Below are positions 16,834 to 26,236 of a DNA stretch of 61,493 nt, piece after piece. How positions within the stretch are numbered: position 1 is the stretch's first letter; each line of letters starts with the position of its first letter. The translations under genes were made by a program, and so were the position numbers. The notes under the pieces are model-generated. The model was not told the origin of the DNA. It worked only from the letters and a program-made list of their open reading frames with translations, and made no database searches. Source of the DNA: Lachnospiraceae bacterium. Its GTDB lineage: Bacteria > Bacillota > Clostridia > Lachnospirales > Lachnospiraceae. Where the stretch lies: assembly GCA_022790855.1 (NCBI GenBank), contig JAAVYA010000041.1, positions 1 through 61,493 of the forward strand, read 5' to 3'.

Positions 16834-19131
16834 CTATTCTTTCACACCCTCCGTGCGGACAATAAATTTTACACTTCCGTCAACATCCTCATTCTTTTTG
16901 GTGAAGGTCTGATATCCCTTACCTGCATCCAGAACAGCGTCTACACGGTCCATCAAAAGCTCCACGTCTCCATGATAAATTTCAGACAGCTTTTGGATTC
17001 CTTCTTCATCAAATTCCAGAATACCGTCAGACAGGCGGCTGGAACCGTCTTTCAGCTTGTCGACGCCGCTGGAGATCTGCCCTGTGGCGTCCGCCAGCTT
17101 GCTTGCACCAGACATCAGCGCCGCATTATTGGCAACCAGCTGGGAGCTTCCCTCTGCAAGAGCATCGATCCCTGCCGTAAGCTGCGGCATTTGTTCTTTC
17201 ATGGAATCCATTCCCTGTTTCAAAGGACTGATGCCTTCTTTATACAACTGATCCACGCCTGCAGACAGAGCGCTGGCTCCCTGAACCAAGCCGCCATTTT
17301 TCACGCCTTCTGCGATCTGGGATTTTGCCCCTTCTGCACCGGAGACGGCCGCTGCCCCCGCCGCTTCTTTGGCCGCGCTCTCACAGGCTGCGGCAACGTT
17401 TTCTCCCATAGCCCCCTTTCCAGAGGCTGCAATTCCCTGGACGATCTGAGGCGCTACTGTATCCTTTAAGGTGGCCGCTACCGCCGCTTCCACTTCGCTG
17501 CGGATACTGTGTCCTGCCTGCTGCTGGTAGGAAGCTTCCACTACATCCGTAATCGTAACACTCTGCCCCATGGCCGCATACCCGGCAATGGCTGTATCTA
17601 CTGCTTCCTTTTGAGCCTGATATGCCTCGAAAACTTTCTGTTGATAAATAGCCTCTACCATTGTAGTATACAATTCACTCTCGCAAAGCTGCTGGCCAAC
17701 GGCCTCGCCGCCGGCAGTGATTGCAGTCTCAAATTCCGACGCTGCCTGCTGGGCAATGGCTTCATGGGTTCCCTGCTGAAACGTCTCTTCCACTGCCGCC
17801 CCCGCCTGATTCCTGACGGCTTCCTTCTCTTCCTCCGACATAGCGGCATTTAATGTATCTTCCAACTGTTTCACCCCTGACTCCAACGCCTGTGCCCCGG
17901 CGATCAAACCATTTTCGGATGTAAAGCTGCCGCTGACCTTTCCCATTCCATCCGCCAGGCTGTCTGCTCCGGCCACAAGGGCGTTGCTTCCTTCTTTCAG
18001 GGCCGCAATCCCGTCATTGACCTGGGAGGCCCCGGCAGTATAATGATCCACTCCCTGTTTCAAGGTATCCACGCCGGAAGCATATTCTCCCATATTCTTT
18101 TTCAAAGTATCCAGTCCATCGGACAATTCCCCGCTGCCGTCTACCAGCTTGGAAGAAGCGTCTGTTAAAGTATCAATGGAATCTGCCAAATCGGATAAAT
18201 CCAGGTCTTCATCCAACTGCAGTCCTGATAAAATATCGCTAAGGTACATGGTCATCGTCATATCCAGAGAAAAATTCTCCACATCCGCCGTCACTTCCAC
18301 ATATTCCGGCAGCTCCAATTCCGTATCAAAATCCTCGTTCTTCACCTGAAGGCTCTCTTTCAGCCCTGGTACGGCAACGCCGATCACCATTTGATTTTTT
18401 CCATCGGAAATTACTTTTCCGTTGGTTACCTTTATATTGGTGAAATCTTCCGACAAAATCATACCGCTGACTGCTGTAAACGGAACGGAAACCTCTTCCT
18501 GTTTTCCATTAATGGTAGTCTTTACTTTCTCCTTATTGACATAATCCATACGGATTGTGACTTTTCCGCTTTTACCTGCAAGCTCTTCCGGTGTCATTGT
18601 TTTTCCATCCAATTGATACGTAATCTTCATATCGACCGGAAGTTCCTTCTTGGTCGTCCCCTGATAATAAATGTCCTTTCCTCCTGCCAGCCAGGTAATG
18701 GTGCCGTCGCTGTTTTTCTTATACTCCTCGTCGCCCTTCACATTTTCGATCTCAGAAAGATCCGTCGCATCTGTTAATTCTTCTCTCTTGTCTGGATTCT
18801 TCAGCCACTCGCTGACAATAACGCTTTGGGTCTTCCCGGAAGCATCGGCCACTGCATAGACCGTTTCTTCCTTTCCGAAATTACCCTCTTCCTGCCCTGT
18901 CTGGCTTTCCAACGCCTGGGTTAAAATCTCTTGCTCCTTTTCTTCTTTGTCCTGCTCTTCTTTTTCCTGGTCCTCCTGGCTTTCTGCTGCCAGAGTCTCC
19001 TGCTGCCCTGCATTCCTGGCGTATACGGAATATCCGATTCCGGTTCCTAACAGTGCAACCGTCAGGATGCCTGCTCCAAAACGGATGATATATTTATGTT
19101 TGAATTTGTTCACTAACTCTCTATACTTCAT
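16834..19131 (-). CDS. YhgE/Pip-like extracytoplasmic protein partnered with MMPL transporter
   Basis: One N-terminal helix (about residues 18-38) anchors a 700-residue exterior part. Residues 45-85 are highly acidic. A beta-rich region (about 90-300) precedes a long helical region with repeated heptad-like motifs such as ASKLVDGSGELSDGL, SGVDTLKQG and AGADSLADG, the hallmark of YhgE/Pip and related MMPL-accessory proteins. A second such block (about 640-720) follows an Ala-rich helical part. Unlike YhgE it lacks C-terminal membrane helices. It lies 56 bases after the MMPL gene and probably works with it at the envelope. Confidence 0.75.
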   Translation of the reverse strand: MKYRELVNKFKHKYIIRFGAGILTVALLGTGIGYSVYARNAGQQETLAAESQEDQEKEEQDKEEKEQEILTQALESQTGQEEGNFGKEETVYAVADASGKTQSVIVSEWLKNPDKREELTDATDLSEIENVKGDEEYKKNSDGTITWLAGGKDIYYQGTTKKELPVDMKITYQLDGKTMTPEELAGKSGKVTIRMDYVNKEKVKTTINGKQEEVSVPFTAVSGMILSEDFTNIKVTNGKVISDGKNQMVIGVAVPGLKESLQVKNEDFDTELELPEYVEVTADVENFSLDMTMTMYLSDILSGLQLDEDLDLSDLADSIDTLTDASSKLVDGSGELSDGLDTLKKNMGEYASGVDTLKQGVDHYTAGASQVNDGIAALKEGSNALVAGADSLADGMGKVSGSFTSENGLIAGAQALESGVKQLEDTLNAAMSEEEKEAVRNQAGAAVEETFQQGTHEAIAQQAASEFETAITAGGEAVGQQLCESELYTTMVEAIYQQKVFEAYQAQKEAVDTAIAGYAAMGQSVTITDVVEASYQQQAGHSIRSEVEAAVAATLKDTVAPQIVQGIAASGKGAMGENVAAACESAAKEAAGAAAVSGAEGAKSQIAEGVKNGGLVQGASALSAGVDQLYKEGISPLKQGMDSMKEQMPQLTAGIDALAEGSSQLVANNAALMSGASKLADATGQISSGVDKLKDGSSRLSDGILEFDEEGIQKLSEIYHGDVELLMDRVDAVLDAGKGYQTFTKKNEDVDGSVKFIVRTEGVKE

Positions 19132-19187
19132 GTTGCTCCTCCTTCATCATAACGGTTCATTGCGAATCAAAAATGGGTATCTGCCGC

Positions 19188-21305
19188 CTAAACTTTGGCA
19201 GGCATATGGTTCCGGTTCTCCTTTTCCTTTTTGCCTTTGCGCCCGAAGCCAATACTGGTGGCCAGGATAACTTTATCCAGCAGCATAAACATGGCTGGAA
19301 GGACAAACAGGACTACGAGAAGGCTGACAATCGCCCCTCTTGCCAACAAGGTACATAAGGAACTGATCATATCAATGCTGGAATACATTCCCACCCCAAA
19401 CGTTGCGGCAAAAAAGCTTAATGCACTGACAAATACGGATTGGGCGGAACCATTCAAAGCCTCTGTTACAGCTTCTCTCTTCTCTGCTCCCCGGCTTCTG
19501 TAACGTTTGTATTTATTGGTCATCAAGATCGCATAATCTACGGTTGCCCCTAACTGGATCGTCCCGATCACAATGGAAGCAATAAAAGGAAGTACGGTCC
19601 CGGTATAACTGGGTATGCCCATATTGATAAAAATAGCAAACTCTATCACCGCCACCAGGATTACCGGCAGGGAAATGGATTTCAGCACCACTGCGATAAT
19701 GATAAAAATCAGCAGGATAGACACGGCGCTTACCGTCTTAAAGTCTTTATCTGTAATGGTGATCAGATCTTGCGTACAGGGCGCTTCTCCAATCAGCATG
19801 GCTTTATCGTCATATTCTTTAATGATCCTTCGGATACTGTCACATTGTTCATTTACTTCATCACTTCCGGTCTTATACTCTGACATTACATAAATCATCT
19901 GCCAGGTGCCATTATCCAAAATTTCCCGAAACTCCTCTGGAACCATTGCGTCTGGAACCAAAGGACCTACTACAGAATCCAGTCCCATGGCCAGCTTCAC
20001 GCCTTTTACTTCTGATAATTCTTCTTCCATAGCTCTGGCATCCTTGGATTCCATATCGCTGCTGGCCAAGATCACATGGGTGGCCCCCATATCAAATTCC
20101 TCTTCTAAGGCGTTCCCGGCCATTACGCTTTCCAGGTTCCCCGGCAGCGTCCCCATCAGATCGTAATATACTTTGTTATGGCTCTGCCCATAAAAAGCCG
20201 GCCCTATGATCACCAAAAACAACACGATAAAAATGAGATAATGCTTCGTTACAAATGTTCCAAACCGTCCTAAATCAGGGATCAGGACTCGATGCCTTGT
20301 CTTTTCAATCCATTTATCCAGTACCAGAATCATGGAAGGCAAAATCGTTACGCAGCCGATGACCCCAAACACAACGCCTTTGGCCATAACAATTCCAAGA
20401 TCCATACCAAGGGTAAATGTCATAAAGCACATGGCCAAAAATCCGGCGATCGTGGTGATGGAACTTCCCACCACCGATGTGATGGTCTGGGAAATCGCAT
20501 GGGCCATAGCCCGTTTCTTTTCTCCCGGATACCTCTGGCAGTTCTCCTGATAACTGTGCCACAGGAAAATGGAATAATCCATAGTAACTGCAAGCTGCAG
20601 CACTGCCGCCAACGCCTGGGTAATAAAGGAAATCTCACCGGAAATCTGGTTGGTACCAAGATTATATACAATGGCCATCCCAATACTCAGCAAAAAGATG
20701 ATCGGTATCAGGAAGGAATCCATGGTAACCGCCAGCACCAAAGCGGACAAGCCCGCTGCAATGATCACATACATCACTGCTTCACTGTTACAGATTTTCT
20801 TTATATCGGAAACTACCGCCGACATCCCGCTGAGCAAACATTTCTGCTGAGTCATCCCCCGGATGGTTTCCACTGCCTCAAGCGTCTCGTCCGCCGACAT
20901 AGAGGTATCAAAGGTAATGATCATAAGCTGGCTTTTGGTATCTGCATTTTGCAGGGCATCTTTCAAATCCCCAGGCAAAAATTCCATGGGAATGGAGATA
21001 TCCGCAATCGATCCATACCAAATCACGTCCTTCACATGGGCAGTCTGCCTGATGTCTTCCTCCAGGGTGAGGATTTCTTTTTCTTCCATTCCCTGTATCA
21101 CAGCCACCGAGAAGGCCCCTGTTCCGAATTCCTCCAACAAGATATCCTGTCCTTCCATCGTCTCGATATCCCCGGGCAGATATGATAAAATATCATAATT
21201 GATCCTGGTATTCAAATATCCAAATCCCGCAGGAATCAGCAGCAGAAAGCTCAGGACTAAAATCGGTATCCGTAGCTTTACAATTCTTTTTCCTAATCGA
21301 ATCAT
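19188..21305 (-). CDS. MMPL/RND-family exporter
   Basis: The 705-residue product has the RND layout: helix 1 (about 12-32), a large exterior loop, a block of helices, a second exterior loop and a second block of helices (about 560-690), giving some twelve spans. MMPL proteins of Bacillota move lipids or hydrophobic compounds using proton flux. The start at MIRLGKRIVKLR is chosen because it places the first helix correctly; the frame is open 60 codons earlier, through the promoter region. Downstream of a tetR gene, it is probably under TetR control. The substrate cannot be predicted. Confidence 0.88.
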   Translation of the reverse strand: MIRLGKRIVKLRIPILVLSFLLLIPAGFGYLNTRINYDILSYLPGDIETMEGQDILLEEFGTGAFSVAVIQGMEEKEILTLEEDIRQTAHVKDVIWYGSIADISIPMEFLPGDLKDALQNADTKSQLMIITFDTSMSADETLEAVETIRGMTQQKCLLSGMSAVVSDIKKICNSEAVMYVIIAAGLSALVLAVTMDSFLIPIIFLLSIGMAIVYNLGTNQISGEISFITQALAAVLQLAVTMDYSIFLWHSYQENCQRYPGEKKRAMAHAISQTITSVVGSSITTIAGFLAMCFMTFTLGMDLGIVMAKGVVFGVIGCVTILPSMILVLDKWIEKTRHRVLIPDLGRFGTFVTKHYLIFIVLFLVIIGPAFYGQSHNKVYYDLMGTLPGNLESVMAGNALEEEFDMGATHVILASSDMESKDARAMEEELSEVKGVKLAMGLDSVVGPLVPDAMVPEEFREILDNGTWQMIYVMSEYKTGSDEVNEQCDSIRRIIKEYDDKAMLIGEAPCTQDLITITDKDFKTVSAVSILLIFIIIAVVLKSISLPVILVAVIEFAIFINMGIPSYTGTVLPFIASIVIGTIQLGATVDYAILMTNKYKRYRSRGAEKREAVTEALNGSAQSVFVSALSFFAATFGVGMYSSIDMISSLCTLLARGAIVSLLVVLFVLPAMFMLLDKVILATSIGFGRKGKKEKENRNHMPAKV

Positions 21306-21463
21306 GCTTTTTTCACTTCTTTCTTTTCTATTTCCAGGCATCCCTGAATCTGAATAAGAGTATAAAAAAAAGAATTGAATTTTACCATATTCAATCCTCT
21401 TTCTCTGTCTTTGATTCCTATACAATTTTGCAATAATGTCGCATCCTTTATACAAAACCTCCA

Positions 21464-21487
21464 AAGTGTCTACCGTATGGACCACTT
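21464..21487. promoter_or_regulatory. Possible TetR operator between tetR and the MMPL gene
   Basis: An AAGTG/CACTT inverted repeat with a 24-base span lies immediately after the tetR stop and about 160 bases before the MMPL start. Only the outer five bases per arm match, so this is tentative. Confidence 0.25.
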
Positions 21488-21488
21488 G

Positions 21489-22052
21489 TCAGTTTCCTTC
21501 TAACACCTCCTGCATGGAATGCTTGATAATATAATTATAAACCTCCACCATCTCCTGGGGCGGCACCGGCATATTGCCCCTGATCCATGTCATAACTACA
21601 TAACACATGGACTTGGCATAATATTCTGCAATATGTTCTGGGGTGATCCAGGAATTCTTAGGTGCAAGAAATACCGCATGATCCTCCATAATCTCCAACA
21701 ATACTTTCCGCACACATTCTACGGCAATCTGTTCAAAGGAATTCTGCCCCTCCAGCCGGCTGGCTTTTCTATAGAATTCCTTTTCCCGCTCAATGGCAGT
21801 AAAAATCAAAAGTATGGCTTCATCCACCATACCTGCCCGGATCAACGGCTTGGTAGGCGCTAATACGTCCCGCATCACGATCCATTCCAAAAGCTCGTAT
21901 TTATCCTGAAAATGATTGTAAAAGGTAGGCCGTATCACTCCTGCCTGGTCTGCGATGGCTTTGATAGTTATTTTTTCAATAGGCTGCCTGCAGGCCAGCT
22001 CTTTAAAGCTTTCTGCAAGCAGATCCGCGGTGTTGTTTTTTGCTCCGGTCAT
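21489..22052 (-). CDS. TetR/AcrR-family regulator
   Basis: The N-terminal 60 residues form the TetR DNA-binding domain, with the helix-turn-helix IKAIADQAGVIRPTFYNHFQDK. The C-terminal helices (about 75-180) form the ligand and dimer domain, of the type often found in DhaS-like TetR proteins. It lies directly upstream of, and in the same direction as, the MMPL gene, so it most likely represses the exporter and itself. The ligand is unknown. The start is supported by AGGAGCAGAG. Confidence 0.92.
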   Translation of the reverse strand: MTGAKNNTADLLAESFKELACRQPIEKITIKAIADQAGVIRPTFYNHFQDKYELLEWIVMRDVLAPTKPLIRAGMVDEAILLIFTAIEREKEFYRKASRLEGQNSFEQIAVECVRKVLLEIMEDHAVFLAPKNSWITPEHIAEYYAKSMCYVVMTWIRGNMPVPPQEMVEVYNYIIKHSMQEVLEGN

Positions 22053-22110
22053 TGCTCTGCTCCTGCTATTTTCATTTCCTTTCTAGGATACACCAAAACC
22101 TGGGCAGGAA

Positions 22111-23055
22111 TCAAGAGGATTTTCCACTCCCGGAGCTCTCTTTTACAATATAGATGGGCCTCCCCTTGCTTTCCATATAATTCTTGGAAATGTATTCTCC
22201 CAGAACAGAGATCACCAAAAGCTGTATTCCATTTAAAAACAAGATCAAACACACAATCGTAGTATAGCCACTGACCTTATTTCCAAAAATCAGGGTGTGT
22301 ATCCCCGTCCCGATGCCATACGCCAAAGACAGCACAAACAATGCGACGCCTGCGGCGGCGGCAATGGTAATGGGCGTGGTGGAAAAGGAAAAAATCCCAT
22401 TCAGGGCATACACGAACAAACTGCGAAAACTCCACTTGGTATGGCCTGCCGCCCGTTCCACATTTTCAAAAGGAATCCACTTGGTATCAAACCCCACAAA
22501 GGAAAAGATACCTTTCATATAACGGTTGTATTCCTTACAGGCCAATATGGCCTCGGCCATCTTCCGGCTCATCATCCGAAAGTCCCCGGCGCCGTCCGCC
22601 ATATTCATATGGCTCATCTTCTGGATCACCTTGTAGAAGGACTTAGACAGAAAGCTTCGAACCTTCCCTTCTCCTTTTCGATCCTTGCGGAACCCGGCGC
22701 AGCAATCATATCCCTCTTCTTTTACGGCATAGTACATCTCCTTTAACAGAGTCGGAGGGTGCTGCAGATCCGCATCCATGATCACACAATAATCTCCCGT
22801 GGCCTGCTCCAGCCCGGCAAACATCGCGGCTTCCTTACCGAAATTCCGGGAAAAGGCAATGTAGCGGCAGCAAGCATCTTTTTCCTTTAACTCCCTCAGT
22901 ATGTTCAGGGTATGATCCTTGCTCCCGTCATCGATAAACAGCAGCTCTGCTTTTACCGTCTTCATGGTATCCAGCACCTTTTTGACCTCCTGATAGAAAG
23001 ACAAAAGCACCTCCTCTTCATTATAACAGGGCACAATGACCGTCAACTTATCCAT
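22111..23055 (-). CDS. GT2 polyprenyl-phosphate glycosyltransferase (GtrB/CsbB-like)
   Basis: A family-2 glycosyltransferase of the DPM1/GtrB type: N-terminal GT-A domain with the nucleotide-sugar motif DDGSKD (residues 42-47) and the metal-binding DADLQHP (94-100), then two C-terminal transmembrane helices (about 232-255 and 262-290). Such enzymes move a sugar from UDP- or another nucleotide sugar onto undecaprenyl phosphate on the inner membrane face. The neighbouring gene supplies the flippase-type GtrA and a YfhO-type transferase, so the three activities form a complete surface glycosylation route. The sugar is not predictable. Confidence 0.9.
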   Translation of the reverse strand: MDKLTVIVPCYNEEEVLLSFYQEVKKVLDTMKTVKAELLFIDDGSKDHTLNILRELKEKDACCRYIAFSRNFGKEAAMFAGLEQATGDYCVIMDADLQHPPTLLKEMYYAVKEEGYDCCAGFRKDRKGEGKVRSFLSKSFYKVIQKMSHMNMADGAGDFRMMSRKMAEAILACKEYNRYMKGIFSFVGFDTKWIPFENVERAAGHTKWSFRSLFVYALNGIFSFSTTPITIAAAAGVALFVLSLAYGIGTGIHTLIFGNKVSGYTTIVCLILFLNGIQLLVISVLGEYISKNYMESKGRPIYIVKESSGSGKSS

Positions 23056-23089
23056 ATCTTTTCACTCCTTTTACTCCGCCAAAGCCATC

Positions 23090-25981
23090 TTATCCTTCAG
23101 AAAGAGACGCCTTCTTAAAAATATGTTTTTTGCAGATCATGTAATTCCCCAACACCGTTATGACACTTACCCCGATCTTCGCTATGGAAGACCCTATATG
23201 AAGCTGTCCGATCAACAAATACAGCAGCACATTCTCCGCTGCCAATGTCAGCAGGCGAAGGCCCGCAAAGGGGACAAATTCGGAAATCCATCCTCCCTTA
23301 GAACCAAATACCATCTTTCGGTTGATACAATAGGATACTGCCACTGCCGCTCCCCAAGCCGCCGTATTGGCAGATAAATATCCCATCCCACTGTGCTCCA
23401 GCCCGAAATAAACCAGATAATTGACTACCGTAGTAAGCACTCCGCCGATGCCGTATAAAACCAATTCCTTCACTTTTTCTCTCCCTTTCTGATCCAAAGC
23501 CCAGACGCCCATAGCTCCCCACAGCAAAAAACCTGCTGCCGACATCAGTATCCCGGCCATTTGAAGAGGCGGTTCATACAAAATCTGAATTACATGGGTT
23601 CCCGCCCCAAGCTTTGTTCCCAGAAACGTCTGATTCACCGTCACAAGGGGGCAATCTACCCCATCCACTAGGATCCGGTATCCCTTTTGCATCGGAAATG
23701 AAGTGATCAAATACCCTTCCTGGGGCATTTCAACGACTCCCTTTACCTTCTCTTTTCCCGAAGTCTTTTGCGCTTCCAGAGGAAAGACCGTGCGGTTTCC
23801 CAAAAAAGATTCCTTAAGGCTGTAAACTTCCTGCTCTCCGATTTCAAAGCTTCCGCTGGTCTCTATGCGAATTTCTTCTATGGGTTCTGCGCCGGATAAC
23901 ATATAGGTGAACTCCTCATTATGATTGGGATAAGGAGCGCTTTTCCCGGATAATTTATTGGTAACTCCATTCATCGAAATGACAACCGCCGCCCGGGAGG
24001 TCTGACGTACCGAAAACCGGATGACAAGAATCTGATTCTCTAAAGGTTCTTTTGGAATTACTGTAAATTCCGTCTCCGATTCTTGCCTGATTTCAAAATC
24101 TATCCCTTCTTTGGGGTACAGCCTGGTAAAATGCGACTGGAACGTATCCTGCCCGTCCTCTTTTGGTACGATGCTCTTTGCTGTCAACGCCTCCAGATTC
24201 TCCGGAAAGGCCAGCTTATCATAGGCTTCCTGGGAAAGAAGGTCGCAGCTTCCGTAACATAAGGGCAGCACGTCTTCTCGTTCCGCTAACACTGCTTCCC
24301 CCCTTTGACGGCGGATCTCATACCCTGCCGGCACCATCTCCTCTTTCGTCTCTAAATACCGTACCCCCATGAGATATTGGAAAAAAGGATTTACCCGCCC
24401 ATACAATCCCACCCGGTTATTGTTTCCAATGGGATTGGCGATCTCATCGTAAAAAAAGGAACTGTAGGCTTTATTTCCAGTGGATGTATACATGGTAGTC
24501 CTTCCCGCTCCATCCGCAAGCAGCTTGTTGACCTCCTGGTACGGCGCCAATACGCTGTCAAACCGATAAGATTCCTTCTGATAAAATTCCTGCCGCTCTT
24601 CTTTCTGAAAGGGACTAACCTGTGCCTTCGTGCCTTGCAGCAGGGTATCCCCCCGGTGCAGCATCACTCCAAACAAATAGCTCACACCACAAACTGCTGC
24701 CAAAAGCACATAAAACACGCCCCCTCTCCAGGAAGGGATCTTACGGGCAAACATCGTTTTCCCCTCTTTTTGGACGGTTCCCCGCCCATTCTGCCGCATC
24801 CAGATATACACCAAGGACACCAACGCTAAATCCAAAAAAACAAAAATCGTTTCATATAACTGATACTGCAGATATGCTGCTGCACCTGTAAAAATCAAGC
24901 ACCACAAAGGCGGTTTTATTCTTTCTTGCCAATACTCCCCAAGAGTCTCTATGCCCTGCAAAAGCACCAGGGGCAAAAACGGCATTAAAATCTTAGGCCG
25001 GTCATATAAAAATCCGTTTAATATCAGGGGTACCACGCCCCAAACGAGACATAGAACCACGCCCCCGGCCAGGAAGCGGGATTTTTTCCGATGCAGCGAT
25101 ACAAACAATAGAAATAATGCCAGCAGCGTCAGGCCAATCCCATAATTGTCATACAAAAGGGCCTCAAAGTTCCAACGAAATCCCACCAAACGACCGCCGG
25201 CGCTGCCTCCGTCCTTTACTGCCCCCATTCCCAGGATGGATGCTGCGGTAGGAAGCAGCAGAGCCCCCGCCATAATAACGGAAGCGCCTGCCAGCCCCGC
25301 ATACTGCATGGTAAGCTTCCATACGCCCGAAAGGCGCAGCATACGATGTGCCCGGGCATATAGAAAAAACAAATACAGCGTAAGCAAACCCGCAATGGCG
25401 TAATAATAACTATGCAGCTCCATGAAAAACATCATCAAGACCAGCAGCAGGTCTTTCCACCGTTTTCTGGCGCCCTGGATACACATCATGGCCCCCAGCA
25501 GAAAAGGCATATAATTTACAAACATAATCTGCCTGTGTATATGGAAAAAGCACCCGGCGCTTAGAAATAATACGCTTCCCACCAATGCAAATTCTTCTTT
25601 GATCCCTTGCTTTTTCATCAGAAAAAAGAAAAGCAGTACACTGCACAAATACCCGCCTATGGAATATCCCGTAATGATCCACTCCATGGGCACCGCTGGA
25701 ATCAGGCAGGCAAACAGCACATCGGGCCTGAGATACCCATAATAGGAAAAATCATAAATGTTATTTCCTCCTCCCAAAGGCAGTTGTCCCGGAAACAATG
25801 TCCCTTCTTTCAAAATCGTCCGGCGGATCGTATCCGCAATGGACACATGCTGGGAAAACCAGTCGCAGGAAGAACCATACAGACTGCCCTCCCGCCAGGA
25901 TAGCAGGACCATAAGAAGCGATGCCAAAAACAACAGGGCCGGATACAGCCACTTTTTCTCTTTCACAATTCTCTTTTTCAT
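23090..25981 (-). CDS. YfhO-type membrane glycosyltransferase fused to GtrA domain
   Basis: The 963-residue protein has two parts. Residues about 1-810 form a YfhO-family protein: many N-terminal helices, an early exterior loop with conserved acidic and Gly residues (SSCDWFSQHVSIADTIRR), and a large exterior beta-rich part (about 440-790) with a helix near 795-815. Residues about 825-955 are a complete four-helix GtrA domain (LVLYGIGGVLTTVVNYLVY to VITVLGNYMICKKHIF), which is proposed to flip polyprenyl-linked sugars. In Bacillus and Listeria YfhO, GtrA (GtcA) and the GT2 (CsbB) are separate proteins that glycosylate teichoic acid; here two are fused. The GT2 partner starts 34 bases after this gene. 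Confidence 0.88.
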   Translation of the reverse strand: MKKRIVKEKKWLYPALLFLASLLMVLLSWREGSLYGSSCDWFSQHVSIADTIRRTILKEGTLFPGQLPLGGGNNIYDFSYYGYLRPDVLFACLIPAVPMEWIITGYSIGGYLCSVLLFFFLMKKQGIKEEFALVGSVLFLSAGCFFHIHRQIMFVNYMPFLLGAMMCIQGARKRWKDLLLVLMMFFMELHSYYYAIAGLLTLYLFFLYARAHRMLRLSGVWKLTMQYAGLAGASVIMAGALLLPTAASILGMGAVKDGGSAGGRLVGFRWNFEALLYDNYGIGLTLLALFLLFVSLHRKKSRFLAGGVVLCLVWGVVPLILNGFLYDRPKILMPFLPLVLLQGIETLGEYWQERIKPPLWCLIFTGAAAYLQYQLYETIFVFLDLALVSLVYIWMRQNGRGTVQKEGKTMFARKIPSWRGGVFYVLLAAVCGVSYLFGVMLHRGDTLLQGTKAQVSPFQKEERQEFYQKESYRFDSVLAPYQEVNKLLADGAGRTTMYTSTGNKAYSSFFYDEIANPIGNNNRVGLYGRVNPFFQYLMGVRYLETKEEMVPAGYEIRRQRGEAVLAEREDVLPLCYGSCDLLSQEAYDKLAFPENLEALTAKSIVPKEDGQDTFQSHFTRLYPKEGIDFEIRQESETEFTVIPKEPLENQILVIRFSVRQTSRAAVVISMNGVTNKLSGKSAPYPNHNEEFTYMLSGAEPIEEIRIETSGSFEIGEQEVYSLKESFLGNRTVFPLEAQKTSGKEKVKGVVEMPQEGYLITSFPMQKGYRILVDGVDCPLVTVNQTFLGTKLGAGTHVIQILYEPPLQMAGILMSAAGFLLWGAMGVWALDQKGREKVKELVLYGIGGVLTTVVNYLVYFGLEHSGMGYLSANTAAWGAAVAVSYCINRKMVFGSKGGWISEFVPFAGLRLLTLAAENVLLYLLIGQLHIGSSIAKIGVSVITVLGNYMICKKHIFKKASLSEG

Positions 25982-26064
25982 AATTCCCTCTTTCTCGATA
26001 CATTTACTGGATCATCAAGATGGATTTATCTTAACGCTTTTTTCTTAAAATCACCCGAAAAAAA

Positions 26065-26084
26065 TTCTAAAGATTTCTTAAGAA
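26065..26084. promoter_or_regulatory. Direct repeat upstream of the yfhO-gtrA gene
   Basis: Two copies of TTCT(A/T)AAGA start ten bases apart, about 85 bases before the yfhO-gtrA start. Spaced direct repeats of this kind resemble sites of OmpR-type response regulators and are similar in sequence to the CCTTAAG pair at 38765-38782. No matching -10 box is convincing. Confidence 0.25.
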
Positions 26085-26236
26085 TCATTGGATAAAAACG
26101 ACGGATTCCTCTCTGCTTTTCTCTCTTTTTCATGATCTGCCGGAACAGTTTCACCTGCGGCGCCAAAAAATGGCTTGATTAATTGTAGTTCACACTGCGG
26201 TATTTACAAAAATATGGTATTCCGCCAAAGAATGTT

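Noticed and set aside
26040..26145. 35-residue basic minus-strand frame starting MKKREKQRG
   Set aside because: No ribosome site at the ATG and no transmembrane or domain signal; may be a remnant but cannot be supported.
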